DNA from: an uncultured Bacilli bacterium
GTDB taxonomy: Bacteria > Bacillota_I > Bacilli_A > RF39 > UBA660
Reading direction: 5' to 3'
Length of the DNA: 29,441 nt
NCBI GenBank assembly: GCA_934098515.1
Contig: CAKOOK010000015.1
Location: forward strand, 1 to 29,441
How positions within the stretch are numbered: position 1 is the stretch's first letter; the number at the start of each line of letters is the position of its first letter. Position numbers and translations under genes: made by a program. This document shows, piece by piece, positions 7,610 through 13,969 of the stretch. The notes under the pieces are model-generated. The model worked only from the letters and a program-made list of their open reading frames with translations, was not told where the DNA came from and searched no databases.

Positions 7610-8274
7610 TATCTCACCTCCATTTTGAGAATTTCTTTTATTTTTATTAATAACTTATTGTCAGTTATTATTTTAGTTAAATGTCCGTTACATATTAAGG
7701 CTGTAGCATCGTCATAGTTTATTCCTTTAGCCGTAAGGTAGAATATTTCATCATTAGGAACACTGCTTATAGTGACCATATGATTAGCGATTACTTTACT
7801 TGTACTAATTAGCATATTTGGTATACTTACTCCCTTGCCACCATTAATATTTATTAGTCTGATGTTTTCAAGTAGTTCATTATCATTTTTGGCGTTTTTA
7901 ACGTAGCCATCTGCTGTTATGTTACTAGTACCTTTATCATTTATTCCATGGATGTTTTCACATATATATGCGTTATTACCTAAGAAGTCGGTAATTAAAC
8001 TTAAGTTGTAAGTATCTTTAGTAATAAATGAATGATTTAATGTTACGTTTGCATTATCTTCACAAGTTATTGTAATTTTACTGTCTAGTTTATTAATTAT
8101 GTTAAAGTAGTTTACTACTAAGGATGCTCCTTTTCTTATAATAATATTTAAATCAGTAATATTTGCATTAATATTAAGAGTGCTAGTGCCTAATACTTCT
8201 ACGGATTTAATATCTTGATAAATATATAAATTATCATCACATAACTTATTATTATCTACTATAATATTATTCAT
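7609..8274 (-). CDS. sufD: Short SufB/SufD-family scaffold protein
   Basis: Located between sufC and sufS, it reads as a SufBD beta-helix core protein. It is only 221 residues, against about 400-470 for typical SufB or SufD. The C-terminal segment ANHMVTISSVPNDEIFYLTA followed by KGINYDDATALI matches the family pattern (His-containing motif, FYL..(R/K)G, then A..L/I). The family's N-terminal domain is missing. The conserved histidine fits SufD; the cysteine and glutamate that SufB uses for cluster assembly are not obvious. It overlaps sufC by 8 nt and is coupled to sufS. It may serve as the only SufB/D partner of SufC, as in minimal SUF-like systems, or a separate sufB may exist elsewhere. 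Confidence 0.8.
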   Translation of the reverse strand: MNNIIVDNNKLCDDNLYIYQDIKSVEVLGTSTLNINANITDLNIIIRKGASLVVNYFNIINKLDSKITITCEDNANVTLNHSFITKDTYNLSLITDFLGNNAYICENIHGINDKGTSNITADGYVKNAKNDNELLENIRLININGGKGVSIPNMLISTSKVIANHMVTISSVPNDEIFYLTAKGINYDDATALICNGHLTKIITDNKLLIKIKEILKMEVR

Positions 8275-9031
8275 TTTTTTCCTCGTCGCTTACTCTATTT
8301 GTACTAGGTATGTTAGAGTATCCTTCGTTTTCAATTAGATCGGCTAGTTCTTTACCACCAGATTTAACAATTGTGCCATCTTTTATAATATGAATATGTT
8401 TAACGTTTAGTTTGTCAATTAGAAGTTTATGATGTGTGATAATTAATACTGCTGCATCATGAGTTTTTATATATTTATTTAGACTATCACAGACAACATT
8501 TAAACTATCTACATCTAACCCACTATCTAATTCATCTAAGATAATTAGTTTAGGTTCAAGCATCCATAAGTGCATTACTTCGCACTTCTTTCTTTCTCCA
8601 CCACTCATGCCTTCATTGATGCCTCTATGAATAAAGCTTCTAGGTACTTTTAGTTCGTCACAGATATTTTCTAGTTTTTTGTTAAATTCAAAGATAGGAA
8701 CATTTTTTCCGGTTCTAGCACTAATTGCTGTTCTAAGCATTTCGGCATTACTTACGCCTGGAACTTCAATAGGATTTTGACTAACTAAATAAATTCCTTT
8801 TTGGCTTCTTTCATTAACAGGCATATCCTTAATACTTTCAGCATCAAAGATAATATCGCCACTTGTAATAGTATAGTTTTCATCCCCCATTATTGTTTTA
8901 CAAATAGTACTTTTACCAATACCATTTGGACCCATTATTGCATGAATTTCACCTTTATTTATATTTAGATTAAAATCATGTAAAATATTTTTATTTTCTA
9001 TATCAACACTTAAATTTACAATCTTAAGCAT
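8267..9031 (-). CDS. sufC: Fe-S cluster assembly ATPase SufC
   Basis: A soluble ABC-type ATPase of 254 residues that drives conformational change in the SufB/D scaffold. Walker A is GPNGIGKS (34-41). The Q-loop (VSQNP), the signature GMSGGERKK and Walker B LIILDELDSGLD are all present, and ITHHKLL matches the H-loop. I chose ATG 9031 (MLKIVNL) over upstream in-frame codons because AGAGGA lies 5-6 nt before it. The promoter and an inverted repeat lie just upstream. It is the first gene of the operon sufC-sufD-sufS-sufU. Confidence 0.96.
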   Translation of the reverse strand: MLKIVNLSVDIENKNILHDFNLNINKGEIHAIMGPNGIGKSTICKTIMGDENYTITSGDIIFDAESIKDMPVNERSQKGIYLVSQNPIEVPGVSNAEMLRTAISARTGKNVPIFEFNKKLENICDELKVPRSFIHRGINEGMSGGERKKCEVMHLWMLEPKLIILDELDSGLDVDSLNVVCDSLNKYIKTHDAAVLIITHHKLLIDKLNVKHIHIIKDGTIVKSGGKELADLIENEGYSNIPSTNRVSDEEKNE

Positions 9032-9046
9032 ATACATCCTCTTTTC

Positions 9047-9091
9047 CAATAAAACCGTTTTTATTGTAGCAAAATTTAGGATGTTTTTCAA
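9047..9091 (-). promoter_or_regulatory. suf operon promoter with possible operator
   Basis: TTGAAA (9086-9091), 17-nt spacer, TACAAT (9063-9068). A perfect 8-bp inverted repeat (CAATAAAA/TTTTATTG, 4-nt centre, 9047-9066) covers four bases of the -10 and the likely start of transcription. It is well placed for a repressor or a 5' mRNA hairpin. Confidence 0.65.
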
Positions 9092-9105
9092 TTATATATA
9101 AGCAG

Positions 9106-9136
9106 TTAAAAAGGACTAAAATTAATTTTAATCCTT
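9106..9136 (-). terminator. Intrinsic terminator of the three-gene cassette
   Basis: On the minus strand a 12-bp stem (AAGGATTAAAAT/ATTTTAGTCCTT, one wobble, 2-nt centre) is followed by five T. It includes the stop codon of the upstream gene. Confidence 0.75.
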
Positions 9137-9496
9137 GATAAGTAAAAGTGAGCCATTATATTCTAACGCCATATCTAGATCATTTACTTCTAATGAAGCT
9201 TTTATATGGTTATTATTAATATTATCAAACTTCAAAAATATATCACCATCAATATAATCAATAAAATTTTTATTGCTATATAATTCAAACATCTTTATTT
9301 GTTCTTTAGTAAATATTTTATTTTCAATTTTTTTAAAATCTTTCTTATCAAAAAAGTCTATATAAAAGGTTAAGTATCCATCATAAAAATCTACTGATAA
9401 AAGTAAACTATAACCATCTTTATTATTATTTTTAGACTTAGCAAATTTAATAGTTTCTTCAGTTACTTCACAATCTTTATTATTTATCTTAAACAT
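9128..9496 (-). CDS. Hypothetical protein (122 aa)
   Basis: Unrecognised. A 122-residue acidic, Asn/Asp/Lys-rich protein with alternating aromatic and acidic stretches (VDFYDGYLTFYIDFFD) that suggest beta strands. There is no signal peptide, membrane segment or cysteine cluster. It overlaps the preceding gene by 8 nt, so the two are translationally coupled. It ends in the terminator that closes the cassette. It could be a partner or immunity protein of the upstream gene product, but the sequence alone does not show this. Confidence 0.7.
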   Translation of the reverse strand: MFKINNKDCEVTEETIKFAKSKNNNKDGYSLLLSVDFYDGYLTFYIDFFDKKDFKKIENKIFTKEQIKMFELYSNKNFIDYIDGDIFLKFDNINNNHIKASLEVNDLDMALEYNGSLLLIKD

Positions 9497-10073
9497 GACT
9501 GGTGTATGTCTTTCTTATTGTATCAACTAGTTGTTTTCTTACTGCATCAGGTACAAATTGCTCTTCTAATGTTAAAATACTACTTTTATATCGTTTATAA
9601 GCACTATCATAATTTCCATCGACAATTTGTTCAACACAGTAATCTACAACGTTATCATAAATATAATCATAAATAAGGCCTACATTTTTTTCTTTATTTA
9701 TTGCATTAACAATATATGGTGCGACAGTATAATAGTGTTTTATGTCATCTTGTGATACAAAGTTATCTCTAAACCATCTTAGTACTCTTAACTCATAACA
9801 ATCATCATCAAAATCTTCTTGAAAATGTTGCATACACGCACTTGTTAAGTAACAACTTCCAGATGTTTTCTCAACTGGTCCACCATTTACGTTATCTTCT
9901 GTTTTATAAGTTCCATCATTATTTATATGTGTATGAATAGATTTATGGCCCTCATCTGATGGGTTTTTATCATAAAAGTCTATTTTCACCCCACTACCAT
10001 CACTATATTCTGATATCTTAATTACAACACCTTTATCGTTTACATAATTTCCTTTTTCATCTCTACTGGCCAT
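9489..10073 (-). CDS. Protein with CYLTSAC / LRWFRD (CFI-box-like) motif (194 aa)
   Basis: A 194-residue protein. The N-terminal part (about 1-65) is polar and Gly/Asp/Asn-rich, with ISEYSDGSGVKIDFYD and HKSIHTHINNDGTY. The second half has SGSCYLTSACM (about 71-81), DDDCYELRVLRWFRDNF (about 89-105) and a helical tail. The Cys-rich motif followed by ELxxLRxFRD recalls a poorly characterised domain found at protein C-termini (often called CFI-box). I place it there only tentatively. Strong AAGGAG ribosome site. It is the middle gene of a cassette with its own promoter and terminator. Function unknown. Confidence 0.72.
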   Translation of the reverse strand: MASRDEKGNYVNDKGVVIKISEYSDGSGVKIDFYDKNPSDEGHKSIHTHINNDGTYKTEDNVNGGPVEKTSGSCYLTSACMQHFQEDFDDDCYELRVLRWFRDNFVSQDDIKHYYTVAPYIVNAINKEKNVGLIYDYIYDNVVDYCVEQIVDGNYDSAYKRYKSSILTLEEQFVPDAVRKQLVDTIRKTYTSHV

Positions 10074-10076
10074 GTT

Positions 10077-10418
10077 CTATTCTCCTTCTATATTTTTTTT
10101 ATAGGCAACCCTCAAATCCCATATTAGATTTAAAACGTAATCAGAAAATTCACTTTCACTACCCATATTATCATTGCAAATGTATTTAGTTTGCAAATCA
10201 TCAGCATTTTTATATATATAAATTAAGTCATTATTATTTATAAATTTTAAATTTCTTTCCTTTTCATATATCACAGCCCATTTATTAATATAATTTAAAA
10301 TATTCTTAAACTTATCACGATCTTCTTTATAAGATTCATATAATAAAATCAGGTTCAAATAACCAACTAGTCTTACAAACAAATTAAATATGTGGCTATA
10401 ATCATTTTTTACATTCAT
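10077..10418 (-). CDS. Hypothetical protein (113 aa)
   Basis: Unrecognised. A 113-residue, probably all-helical cytoplasmic protein, rich in Asn, Lys, Tyr and Asp, with no signal peptide or metal-binding motif. It is the first gene of the cassette. The ATG follows AGGAG. A good promoter lies upstream and a 3-nt gap separates it from the next gene. Confidence 0.68.
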   Translation of the reverse strand: MNVKNDYSHIFNLFVRLVGYLNLILLYESYKEDRDKFKNILNYINKWAVIYEKERNLKFINNNDLIYIYKNADDLQTKYICNDNMGSESEFSDYVLNLIWDLRVAYKKNIEGE

Positions 10419-10463
10419 TTTTATTCTCCTATTTTTTGTCTACATAAATTGCTTTCCAATTAC

Positions 10464-10491
10464 ATTATAACAATTATTACAAAAATTTCAA
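10464..10491 (-). promoter_or_regulatory. Promoter of the three-gene cassette
   Basis: TTGAAA (10486-10491), 16-nt spacer, TATAAT (10464-10469) with an upstream TGT that gives an extended -10. Confidence 0.7.
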
Positions 10492-10502
10492 GAATTCTAT
10501 AT

Positions 10503-10530
10503 AAAAAACAAGCCTATTTAGTTAGACTTG
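10503..10530 (-). terminator. Intrinsic terminator of the ftsK unit
   Basis: On the minus strand CAAGTCTA pairs with TAGGCTTG (8 bp, one wobble, 6-nt loop) and six T follow. It overlaps the end of the 59-residue ORF. Confidence 0.75.
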
Positions 10531-10693
10531 CCTTTTCTTCTTTTTGAGCTTTTTTAATTATAATTTTTTCTCTAGTTGCATCAATTGGTACTACTGTAAT
10601 GTCATAGCCTTCTTCTAAAGGGTATTTTTGTAGTATTTTTTCTAATTCTTCATCATGGGTTATTTTTGAAATTTCAATTATTTTTTCTTTCAT
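10514..10693 (-). CDS. Small ORF coupled to ftsK (59 aa)
   Basis: A 59-residue reading frame starting MKEKIIEISKITHDEELEKI and ending in TAG at 10514-10516. Its ATG shares one base with the ftsK stop (TAATG), which implies translational coupling. The protein is charged, with a predicted helix and then a short strand (ITVVPIDATREKIIIKK). No known family recognised. It is followed immediately by a terminator, so it closes the ftsK transcription unit. A functional link to chromosome segregation is speculation. Confidence 0.65.
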   Translation of the reverse strand: MKEKIIEISKITHDEELEKILQKYPLEEGYDITVVPIDATREKIIIKKAQKEEKASLTK

Positions 10694-12924
10694 TATTCCT
10701 CACTTTTGTTATCTAATTTTACTAGAACTTCTCTAGGTTTAGAACCGTTTGGTCCCCCTATTATTCCTCTTTCTTCTAAAAGATCAATGATTCTTGCTGC
10801 ACGGTTATATCCAAATCTAAATCTTCTTTGAATTAGAGAAGCACTAATTTTACCGGTTTGTATTGCAAAGTCAACTACTTCATTATACATTGGATCGTCA
10901 TATTCTTCTTTTGGGCTATCAGCACCTGCCATATGATCGTCTGGTACTTCAGTTATAGAGTTATCATATTTAGCAAGTTGTTCATGTGATACGTACTCGA
11001 TAAGTCTTTCGATTTCTTCATCAGCAATAAACGTACCTTGAATACGAGTTGGGGTGTTTTCACCCATTGGTAAGTATAACATATCACCTTTACCAAGAAG
11101 TTTTTCGGCTCCACCTGAATCTAAGATAGTTCTTGAATCTATCTGACTTGCTACAGCAAAACTAATTCTTGATGGAATGTTTGCTTTAACAACACCAGTA
11201 ATAACATCAGTTGAAGGTCTTTGAGTTGCTACAATTAAGTGAATACCTGCGGCTCTTGCCATTTGAGTAATTCTCATTATTGAGTCTTCTACTTCTTTAG
11301 CAGCAACAAGCATAAGGTCAGCAAGTTCATCAATAATTACAACGATATATGGTAGTTTTGGAACGTTTACGTCATTAGCTTTATTCTTCTTTTCAATCAT
11401 TTCGTTATAAGTTTTAATATTCTTAGCTCCTGCTTCACTAAATAGTTCATATCTTCTTTCCATTTCAATAACTATTTTTTGTAGTGCTACATTGGCTTTT
11501 TTAGGATCAGTTACAACTGGACATAGTAAGTGTGGTACACCGTTATAGTTAGATAGTTCTACCTTTTTAGGGTCAACTAATACAAGTTTGATTTCATCTG
11601 GTTTCATAAACATAAGAATACTTGCAATAAAACTATTAATACATACAGATTTACCACTACCAGTAGAACCAGCAACTAGTAAGTGAGGCATTTTTGCAAT
11701 ATCTGCACAGCAAGTTCTACCCATTAAATCTTTTCCTAAAGCAACAAGTATCTTAGCATCACTCATATTTTTAGGTATTGAACTAAATACTTCTCTAATT
11801 GGAACTGGGGCAATATTCTTGTTTGGAATCTCAATACCAACTGTACTCTTTCCGGGAATAGGTGCTTCAATTCTAACGTCTTTAGCGGCTAGTGCTAGAG
11901 CAATTTCTTTATTAATGCTTGTTATTCTGCTCACCTTAGTTCCAGCTTTGATTTCAACTTCAAACTGAGTTACGGCTGGTCCTTCATGAATAGCAACTAC
12001 TTTACCAGTTATCTGGAAGTCATTTAGAACTTTTTCTAAAGCTATTCTATTTTGATTTAAGAACTCAGTGCCATTACCTTTACTACTTTTCTTAAGTGGA
12101 TTTAGAATATCAAGGGATGGTAGTTTATAGTCTCCTCCACTACTATTTTCAATAGTAATAACTTCTTCTTGTTTAACATCTTTATTAGTTTGAATTTCTT
12201 CACTATGAAAGTTCTTTAAGTCTTCAGAGGATGTAATAATAACTTTATCTTCTTTAGGTTCTTCTTTATAAGTTACTGGAGAATTGTCTTCTTCGTCTTC
12301 ATCATCACTATATTTAAATACTTTAGCTTCAGATACGCCTGTGCCAATTTTCTTAAATAATGAGCCAATCTTTTTGAAGATATCACCAAATGATAAATCT
12401 AGTGCCATGATAGCTCCAAAAGCACCTAGCACACCAAGAACGATATATGTTCCCTTTAAATCAAATAAATTTACAAAAGCAAATGAGAAAAGTGCTCCAA
12501 TTATACCTCCACCATTTTGACTTAAATTAACATAAGCACTGTCATTTATAGTATCCATAAAGTTATCAATTGTATGCTGGAATATGTCTTTAGCTTTAAT
12601 TAGTTCTGCATCGTTTATATAATCGATATGAGAAAACGCTAGTAAAGCAATAAGAAGTATGTATATGCCAATAAGTCTACTACTAAAGAACTTAGGTGTA
12701 TCTCTTTTCATTATCATAAATAATCCTAAAATTAGAAGTAATATGATAAAGATAGCCCACCAATTTCCCATCAAGAAAATAGCAAAAGATTTAATAACGT
12801 GCCCAACTGGTCCAAAGTTACCAATACCAATTATACTTACTAAAACTAGGATTAATCCTGTAAGTTCAGCACTAAATTTAACTTTACCTTCATCACTATT
12901 TTTACGTTTTTTCTTTTTTGCCAT
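10693..12924 (-). CDS. ftsK: DNA translocase FtsK/SpoIIIE
   Basis: A septal, ATP-driven double-stranded DNA pump for chromosome segregation. The 743-residue protein has four to five N-terminal membrane segments (to about residue 175), an acidic linker (about 200-265) and the motor domain. Walker A is GSTGSGKS (about 419-426) and Walker B IVVIIDELADL. The C-terminal winged-helix gamma domain that reads KOPS/SRS sites is present (QTGKISASLIQRRFRFGYNRA in part). Length matches SpoIIIE-type proteins. ATG 12924 follows GGTGA by 5 nt; an upstream in-frame ATG overlaps that site. Its stop overlaps the start of the 59-residue ORF. Directly upstream lies an RNA array and terminator, not another gene. 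Confidence 0.96.
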   Translation of the reverse strand: MAKKKKRKNSDEGKVKFSAELTGLILVLVSIIGIGNFGPVGHVIKSFAIFLMGNWWAIFIILLLILGLFMIMKRDTPKFFSSRLIGIYILLIALLAFSHIDYINDAELIKAKDIFQHTIDNFMDTINDSAYVNLSQNGGGIIGALFSFAFVNLFDLKGTYIVLGVLGAFGAIMALDLSFGDIFKKIGSLFKKIGTGVSEAKVFKYSDDEDEEDNSPVTYKEEPKEDKVIITSSEDLKNFHSEEIQTNKDVKQEEVITIENSSGGDYKLPSLDILNPLKKSSKGNGTEFLNQNRIALEKVLNDFQITGKVVAIHEGPAVTQFEVEIKAGTKVSRITSINKEIALALAAKDVRIEAPIPGKSTVGIEIPNKNIAPVPIREVFSSIPKNMSDAKILVALGKDLMGRTCCADIAKMPHLLVAGSTGSGKSVCINSFIASILMFMKPDEIKLVLVDPKKVELSNYNGVPHLLCPVVTDPKKANVALQKIVIEMERRYELFSEAGAKNIKTYNEMIEKKNKANDVNVPKLPYIVVIIDELADLMLVAAKEVEDSIMRITQMARAAGIHLIVATQRPSTDVITGVVKANIPSRISFAVASQIDSRTILDSGGAEKLLGKGDMLYLPMGENTPTRIQGTFIADEEIERLIEYVSHEQLAKYDNSITEVPDDHMAGADSPKEEYDDPMYNEVVDFAIQTGKISASLIQRRFRFGYNRAARIIDLLEERGIIGGPNGSKPREVLVKLDNKSEE

Positions 12925-12989
12925 ATTCTTCACCATAATTATTGTACTAAATTTAATAGAAAAAATCTACCTTTATAACTTCATTTAAC

Positions 12990-13019
12990 AGAAAAACCTT
13001 ATCTTAACGATAAGGCTTT
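12990..13019 (-). terminator. Terminator of the second antitoxin RNA array
   Basis: On the minus strand CCTTATC-gttaa-GATAAGG is followed by TTTTT. It separates the array from ftsK. Confidence 0.85.
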
Positions 13020-13030
13020 AACATTTTCCT

Positions 13031-13130
13031 TCGGAATCATTTATAAGCCCGCACCATCCGTAAGCGGGAAACATTGTCAATCGGGATCACTTATAAACCC
13101 ACACCACCCGTAAGTGGGAAACATTTTCTT
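13031..13130 (-). repeat. Two tandem 50-nt pseudoknot units (array 2)
   Basis: Units 13031-13080 and 13081-13130 have a 50-nt period with conserved loops and compensatory stem changes. Stem 1 pairs 13048-13052 with 13064-13068 and 13098-13102 with 13114-13118. Stem 2 pairs 13032-13035 with 13057-13060 and 13082-13085 with 13107-13110. Confidence 0.9.
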
Positions 13131-13154
13131 GAAGTAATTAAATATTGTGCTTTC

Positions 13155-13183
13155 AATATATAATATTTTCTGCAAATAATCAA
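13155..13183 (-). promoter_or_regulatory. Promoter of array 2
   Basis: TTGATT (13178-13183), 17-nt spacer, TATATT (13155-13160), starting 7 nt after the toxin stop codon. The spacer resembles that of the array 1 promoter (TTTGCAGAAAATAT against TCTGCATAAAATAT), so the promoter was duplicated with the array. Confidence 0.65.
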
Positions 13184-13189
13184 TACGGT

Positions 13190-13663
13190 TTAATTCATTT
13201 TTAATTCATCTAACATTTTTTTCTCTAATGTGTCTATGTCAGTTAAAAATAAATTAGTTCCTCTTTTCTTCAAAGCCATCATATTTCTAAATAATTGAAG
13301 AATTTCCTTTTTTAAATCCGATGCAACAAAAAGAGGTTTGCCATCAACCGTATGTACATGGTCCACATATTTTTCCAATGTTGGAAATGCATTTTGAAGC
13401 AAAATTACAGAATCAGCGTTTGCAATTTTTCTGATTATAATAGTGTTGCAAAAACCATAACGTTCTATTTTTTTATTTATTATTTTATTGTATTTTTCTA
13501 CTTTTGAACTAATCGGTATAAACCATAAAATATTTTTTTCTTTAATTGTAAAATACGTTGGTCTTTTCTTCCCTCTCTCATGATTTTGCATTAATTTATC
13601 ATCATTAACTATATCAAAGAAATCATCTTTTATATGATATAAATATCCTGATTTAACTTCCAT
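13190..13663 (-). CDS. cptN: Type III toxin-antitoxin endoribonuclease toxin (CptN/ToxN-like)
   Basis: A 157-residue protein that I read as a CptN/ToxN-type toxin. In this family the toxin cuts RNA and is held inactive by short pseudoknot RNAs that it excises from a repeat transcript. Visible features: N-terminal MEVKSGYLYHIKDDFF, RPTYFTI (34-40), and WFIPISSKVEKY (47-58), whose Ser52-Ser53-Lys54 resembles the Thr-Ser-x-Lys active site known for ToxN. The C-terminal part is helical and basic. ATG 13663 follows GGAGGG; an upstream ATG at 13690 has no ribosome site. Context is decisive: promoter, two tandem pseudoknot repeats and terminator lie immediately upstream, the classic type III order. 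A second array follows the gene. Confidence 0.85.
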   Translation of the reverse strand: MEVKSGYLYHIKDDFFDIVNDDKLMQNHERGKKRPTYFTIKEKNILWFIPISSKVEKYNKIINKKIERYGFCNTIIIRKIANADSVILLQNAFPTLEKYVDHVHTVDGKPLFVASDLKKEILQLFRNMMALKKRGTNLFLTDIDTLEKKMLDELKMN

Positions 13664-13730
13664 AAACCCTCCGTAATTTAAATATATCATACGAACAGGC
13701 GTTTTACAATATGTATTTTTACATTTTACA

Positions 13731-13762
13731 AAAAAATCTTACTATATTCAGTAAGATTTTTT
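13731..13762 (-). terminator. Terminator between antitoxin array 1 and toxin
   Basis: On the minus strand AAAAAATCTTACT pairs with AGTAAGATTTTTT (13 bp, 6-nt loop). Type III loci use such a terminator so that only read-through transcripts include the toxin. Confidence 0.9.
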
Positions 13763-13773
13763 CTCATTTTCAA

Positions 13774-13871
13774 CCAGGATCATTTATTAGTCGCACCACC
13801 TGGAAGCGAAAAACATTGTCGACTGGAATCATTTATTAGTCGCACCATCCAGAAGCGAAAAACATTTTCAA
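13774..13871 (-). repeat. Two tandem 49-nt pseudoknot units (array 1)
   Basis: Units 13774-13822 and 13823-13871. Stem 1 pairs 13791-13794 with 13806-13809 and 13840-13843 with 13855-13858. Stem 2 pairs 13774-13778 with 13799-13803 and 13823-13827 with 13848-13852. Confidence 0.9.
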
Positions 13872-13898
13872 GGTATTGCATCCTTTAAATGCAATACT

Positions 13899-13927
13899 AA
13901 TATACTATATTTTATGCAGAATGTCAA
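13899..13927 (-). promoter_or_regulatory. Promoter of antitoxin array 1
   Basis: TTGACA (13922-13927), 17-nt spacer, TATATT (13899-13904). It lies between the lepA stop and the first repeat. Confidence 0.8.
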
Positions 13928-13969
13928 TCTAATTAAACCTCATTTTTAGTATGTTTCGAAAATATTTAA

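Larger units (their letters stand above)
12990..13148 (-). ncRNA. Second (orphan) type III antitoxin-like RNA
   Basis: A transcription unit of about 156 nt, from a predicted start near 13148 to the terminator. It contains two 50-nt units plus a partial third (GGAAAATG) next to the terminator. Each unit reads on the minus strand as leader AATGTTT, stem 1, TTA, stem 2, TGGT, stem 1', a 12-13-nt AU-rich loop, stem 2'. Stem 1 is CCCAC/GTGGG in the first transcribed unit and CCCGC/GCGGG in the second; stem 2 is CGGG/CCCG and CGGA/TCCG. It lies downstream of the toxin gene and is followed by ftsK, so it has no toxin of its own. Confidence 0.75.
13729..13892 (-). ncRNA. cptI: Type III antitoxin RNA array 1 (CptI-like)
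   Basis: A predicted RNA of about 160 nt starting near 13892. It opens with a 9-bp 5' hairpin (GTATTGCAT/ATGCAATAC, 13873-13897), which may lie partly upstream of the start. Two 49-nt pseudoknot units and a partial third (TTGAAAATGAG) follow, then the terminator. Stem 1 is TCGC/GCGA in both units; stem 2 is CTGGA/TCCAG, then CCAGG/CCTGG. The short first loop, the 12-nt AU-rich third loop and the invariant TGGU between stems fit an H-type pseudoknot on the transcribed strand. It is placed upstream of the toxin as in known type III loci; attenuation by the terminator would let RNA exceed toxin mRNA. Confidence 0.85.

Noticed and set aside
13031..13871. The tandem repeats as a CRISPR array
   Set aside because: Each array has only two units that abut with no spacers, the units diverge in stems with compensation, and no cas gene is nearby.
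13729..13892. The upstream array as a tandem riboswitch controlling the downstream gene
   Set aside because: It has the promoter-repeats-terminator-toxin order of type III systems, a near-identical array lies where no metabolic gene follows, and I recognise no known aptamer.
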